Part shown: one piece after another, positions 62,641-64,000 of the stretch
Layout of the letters: the number at the start of each line of letters is the position of its first letter
How positions within the stretch are numbered: position 1 is the stretch's first letter
Origin: Paenibacillus sp. L3-i20
Lineage (GTDB): Bacteria > Bacillota > Bacilli > Paenibacillales > Paenibacillaceae
Reading direction: 5' to 3'
Assembly: GCF_022180385.2 (NCBI RefSeq)
Contig: NZ_BQME02000002.1
Span: 1,302,001-1,366,000, forward strand
Length of the DNA stretch: 64,000 bases
The notes under the pieces: model-generated
Databases searched by the model: none
Told to the model about the DNA's origin: nothing
What the model saw: only the letters and a program-made list of their open reading frames with translations
Program-made: the position numbers and the translations under genes

Positions 62641-63553
62641 TAGTTTCTGCCTCCTTCTTGTTCACAGGTGCTTCAGTTGGCATACGAACAGCCGATTCCA
62701 TTATTGGAGCTCGCAGAATGACATCTCTCCCTTTTGTTGAATCGCGCTCTTGTGGCAAAATAAATATAGCAAGCCTTCCATCCTTCATATCAAGCTTAGC
62801 CATAGGGATTAGCGCAGGTTCTCCATCATCTCGATATACACCGAGAATAGTTGCTAGATCATAAAGAATTGCTTGGCGTTGTCCCAAATTACATAAAGTA
62901 ACTTTCGCATTAGGATTAATGGGAGTAAGGATGAAGCCAAGCCCTCTTTCTGCAATGATAGCTTGATTAGACTTTAATCCGACGTTCATAATGTAAATAT
63001 CTGACACAAATAAGTCTGGTCCATCAATTCGAATATCCGATATCGTAACTTCAGCTATATGAGAGATTGATTTACCTGACTTTAATTTGTACACTATGAC
63101 AAGTGAAAGAAGTCCAGCTGCAACGCCGAACCATAGATTTAGAAGGATAGCAAATAGGGTTGTAAGGAGAGCCGTCATAATGACCAAATAATTACGCCCC
63201 TCAAAAACCATCGCTATTCCTTCAATATATGTTGATCCTCGTCCAACTAGTTCCATGCTGTCGATTTTTGTCAATGTATCTCGTTCCATCTTCCGAACAT
63301 CTCGAAATTGCTGAGCTGCAAGAGTTAGAAATGTAATAGCTGTATAGTCTTTGTTGAATAAAGCAGGGACCGCCACCGCACCCAGTGCAGCTGCTATTAC
63401 ACCAAGGGAAACATGAATGATGCTCCCATGGGGGTACGTAGGGTATTGCCTATAATCTGTCTTAAGCATTAATAAGCGTGATAAAATACCGAATCCAATC
63501 CCGAGTAAAACGCTCATCAAATGATGATTTTCTTTTATAAAAGCTACAATCAA
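62633..63553 (-). CDS. YIEGIA-family membrane protein
   Basis: 306 aa from TTG 63553, with AAAGGGGG nine bases upstream. The TTG overlaps the preceding stop as TTGA; an ATG at 63583 has no ribosome site. Four or five hydrophobic segments fill the first 160 residues, and ELVGRGSTYIEGIAMVFEGRNY carries the eponymous motif. The C-terminal soluble region ends with KKEAETNG. Corresponds to yphB upstream of der in B. subtilis. Role in spore formers unknown. Confidence 0.85.
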   Translation of the reverse strand: MIVAFIKENHHLMSVLLGIGFGILSRLLMLKTDYRQYPTYPHGSIIHVSLGVIAAALGAVAVPALFNKDYTAITFLTLAAQQFRDVRKMERDTLTKIDSMELVGRGSTYIEGIAMVFEGRNYLVIMTALLTTLFAILLNLWFGVAAGLLSLVIVYKLKSGKSISHIAEVTISDIRIDGPDLFVSDIYIMNVGLKSNQAIIAERGLGFILTPINPNAKVTLCNLGQRQAILYDLATILGVYRDDGEPALIPMAKLDMKDGRLAIFILPQERDSTKGRDVILRAPIMESAVRMPTEAPVNKKEAETNG

Positions 63554-64000
63554 GAAGAACGGCCCCCTTTCAGTTGCAGCCATGCTGCACTTAGCTTTAA
63601 TTTACCCCTTCGTACTACTCGCTTCATCAAAGAAAAAGAAACTGCAATACAGAGTGCTACTAACAATCCATCCCACCAAGAAAGGGTTCCAATAGCGACA
63701 TGGTACGTACCTTCCCGGAAAAAGGCCTCTAACCCTTCTCCTAGTGCAGCTCCCCATGTAAGGATCGCAAGTTGATGCTTTATTTCCGTTGTGAAGATGC
63801 CGCATATGAGTCCTCCAATGAGCGAAGCATTCCAACTTGACTCAAACCAATGAAACATCGTTTCAATCGAATATAGACTTTTAATACTGCCCATAATCAT
63901 CGCAAGCATCAATATACATAACAGTAAGTAGCCGCGAACGCCGCTCTCTTTCGACCGCCAGACAATAATTGCGCTTATTGACAATAGAAGACATGCAGCG
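63550..64000 (-). CDS. YphA-like membrane protein, 5' end cut by the window
   Basis: The frame is open to the window edge, so the true start lies beyond 64000; an in-frame TTG at 63984 is unlikely to be the start. About 150 visible residues contain four or five hydrophobic segments (LLLCILMLAMIMGSIKSLYS and LIGGLICGIFTTEIKHQLAILTWGAALGEG) and end in a basic amphipathic tail. Next to the YIEGIA gene, as yphA is in B. subtilis. Function unknown. Confidence 0.75.
   Translation of the reverse strand, partial: AACLLLSISAIIVWRSKESGVRGYLLLCILMLAMIMGSIKSLYSIETMFHWFESSWNASLIGGLICGIFTTEIKHQLAILTWGAALGEGLEAFFREGTYHVAIGTLSWWDGLLVALCIAVSFSLMKRVVRRGKLKLSAAWLQLKGGRSS

Overview
The window reads as chromosome of a low-to-moderate-GC, endospore-forming Firmicute, most likely a Paenibacillus relative. 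It carries sporulation genes (spoIVA, spoVIF, ypjB-like), bacillithiol synthesis (bshA, bshB1), a QcrABC menaquinol:cytochrome c reductase, heptaprenyl diphosphate synthase and TRAP (MtrB). Gene order repeatedly matches the Bacillus subtilis der-gpsA-spoIVA-hbs-mtrB-hepS-menG-hepT-cheR-aro-trp-hisC-tyrA and qcr-ypj-dapB-mgsA-bsh-cca-birA-panBCD-dinG neighbourhoods. No rRNA, tRNA, CRISPR array, prophage or insertion sequence was seen. The assignment to Paenibacillaceae is inference from content and gene order.

Layout. 1-4.9 kb (+): the end of proB, then proA-proC and, with overlapping start/stop codons, mtnW-mtnX-mtnB (methionine salvage), closed by a terminator. 4.9-6 kb (+): a MerR regulator fused to a methyltransferase, behind a promoter with the 19-bp spacer typical of MerR targets. 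From 6 kb to the end almost everything is on the minus strand. 6-8.8 kb: hbd-ackA-dnaD. 8.9-10.9 kb: a short FtsH-like protease and a membrane-anchored partner. 11-20 kb: ypmB-like, an MTA/SAH deaminase, rex, dinG, a TPR gene and panBCD behind a structured leader with an intrinsic terminator. 20-26 kb: birA, cca, bshA, bshB1, mgsA, dapB, a TPR gene and a MazG-type pyrophosphohydrolase. 26-31.5 kb: ypjB, ypjA, qcrCBA, ypiF, an IDEAL-domain protein and a gamma-carbonic-anhydrase-like protein. 31.6-35 kb: an unknown 390-aa protein, a decayed gene fragment, a histidine phosphatase and an anti-sigma/ECF-sigma pair.

35-47 kb is an aromatic amino-acid supraoperon, transcribed aroC-aroB-aroH, then trpEDCFBA, then hisC-tyrA. 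Between aroH and trpE lies a trp leader with 13 GAG/UAG triplets followed by an intrinsic terminator. The RNA-binding protein for such a site, MtrB, is encoded about 10 kb away next to hbs, so both halves of the circuit are in the window. Between tyrA and the sigma gene is a perfect-consensus promoter followed about 85 nt later by a terminator, which I read as a candidate small RNA. 47-54 kb: a 56-aa HTH-like protein, cheR, and the menaquinone/isoprenoid cluster hepS-menG-ubiA-ubiX-mqnA-hepT. 54-64 kb: mtrB, hbs (its 5' UTR has a tandem 39-bp hairpin repeat), spoIVA, a YphF-like lipoprotein, two [2Fe-2S] ferredoxins around a nucleotidyltransferase-like gene, yphE-like, spoVIF, gpsA, plsY, der, and the YIEGIA/YphA membrane genes cut by the window end.

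Most genes are housekeeping with clear family assignments. The best leads are the candidate sRNA, the TRAP-type trp leader, the hbs repeats, the panB leader, the FtsH-like pair, the decayed gene near 33.1 kb and three proteins under 60 aa.
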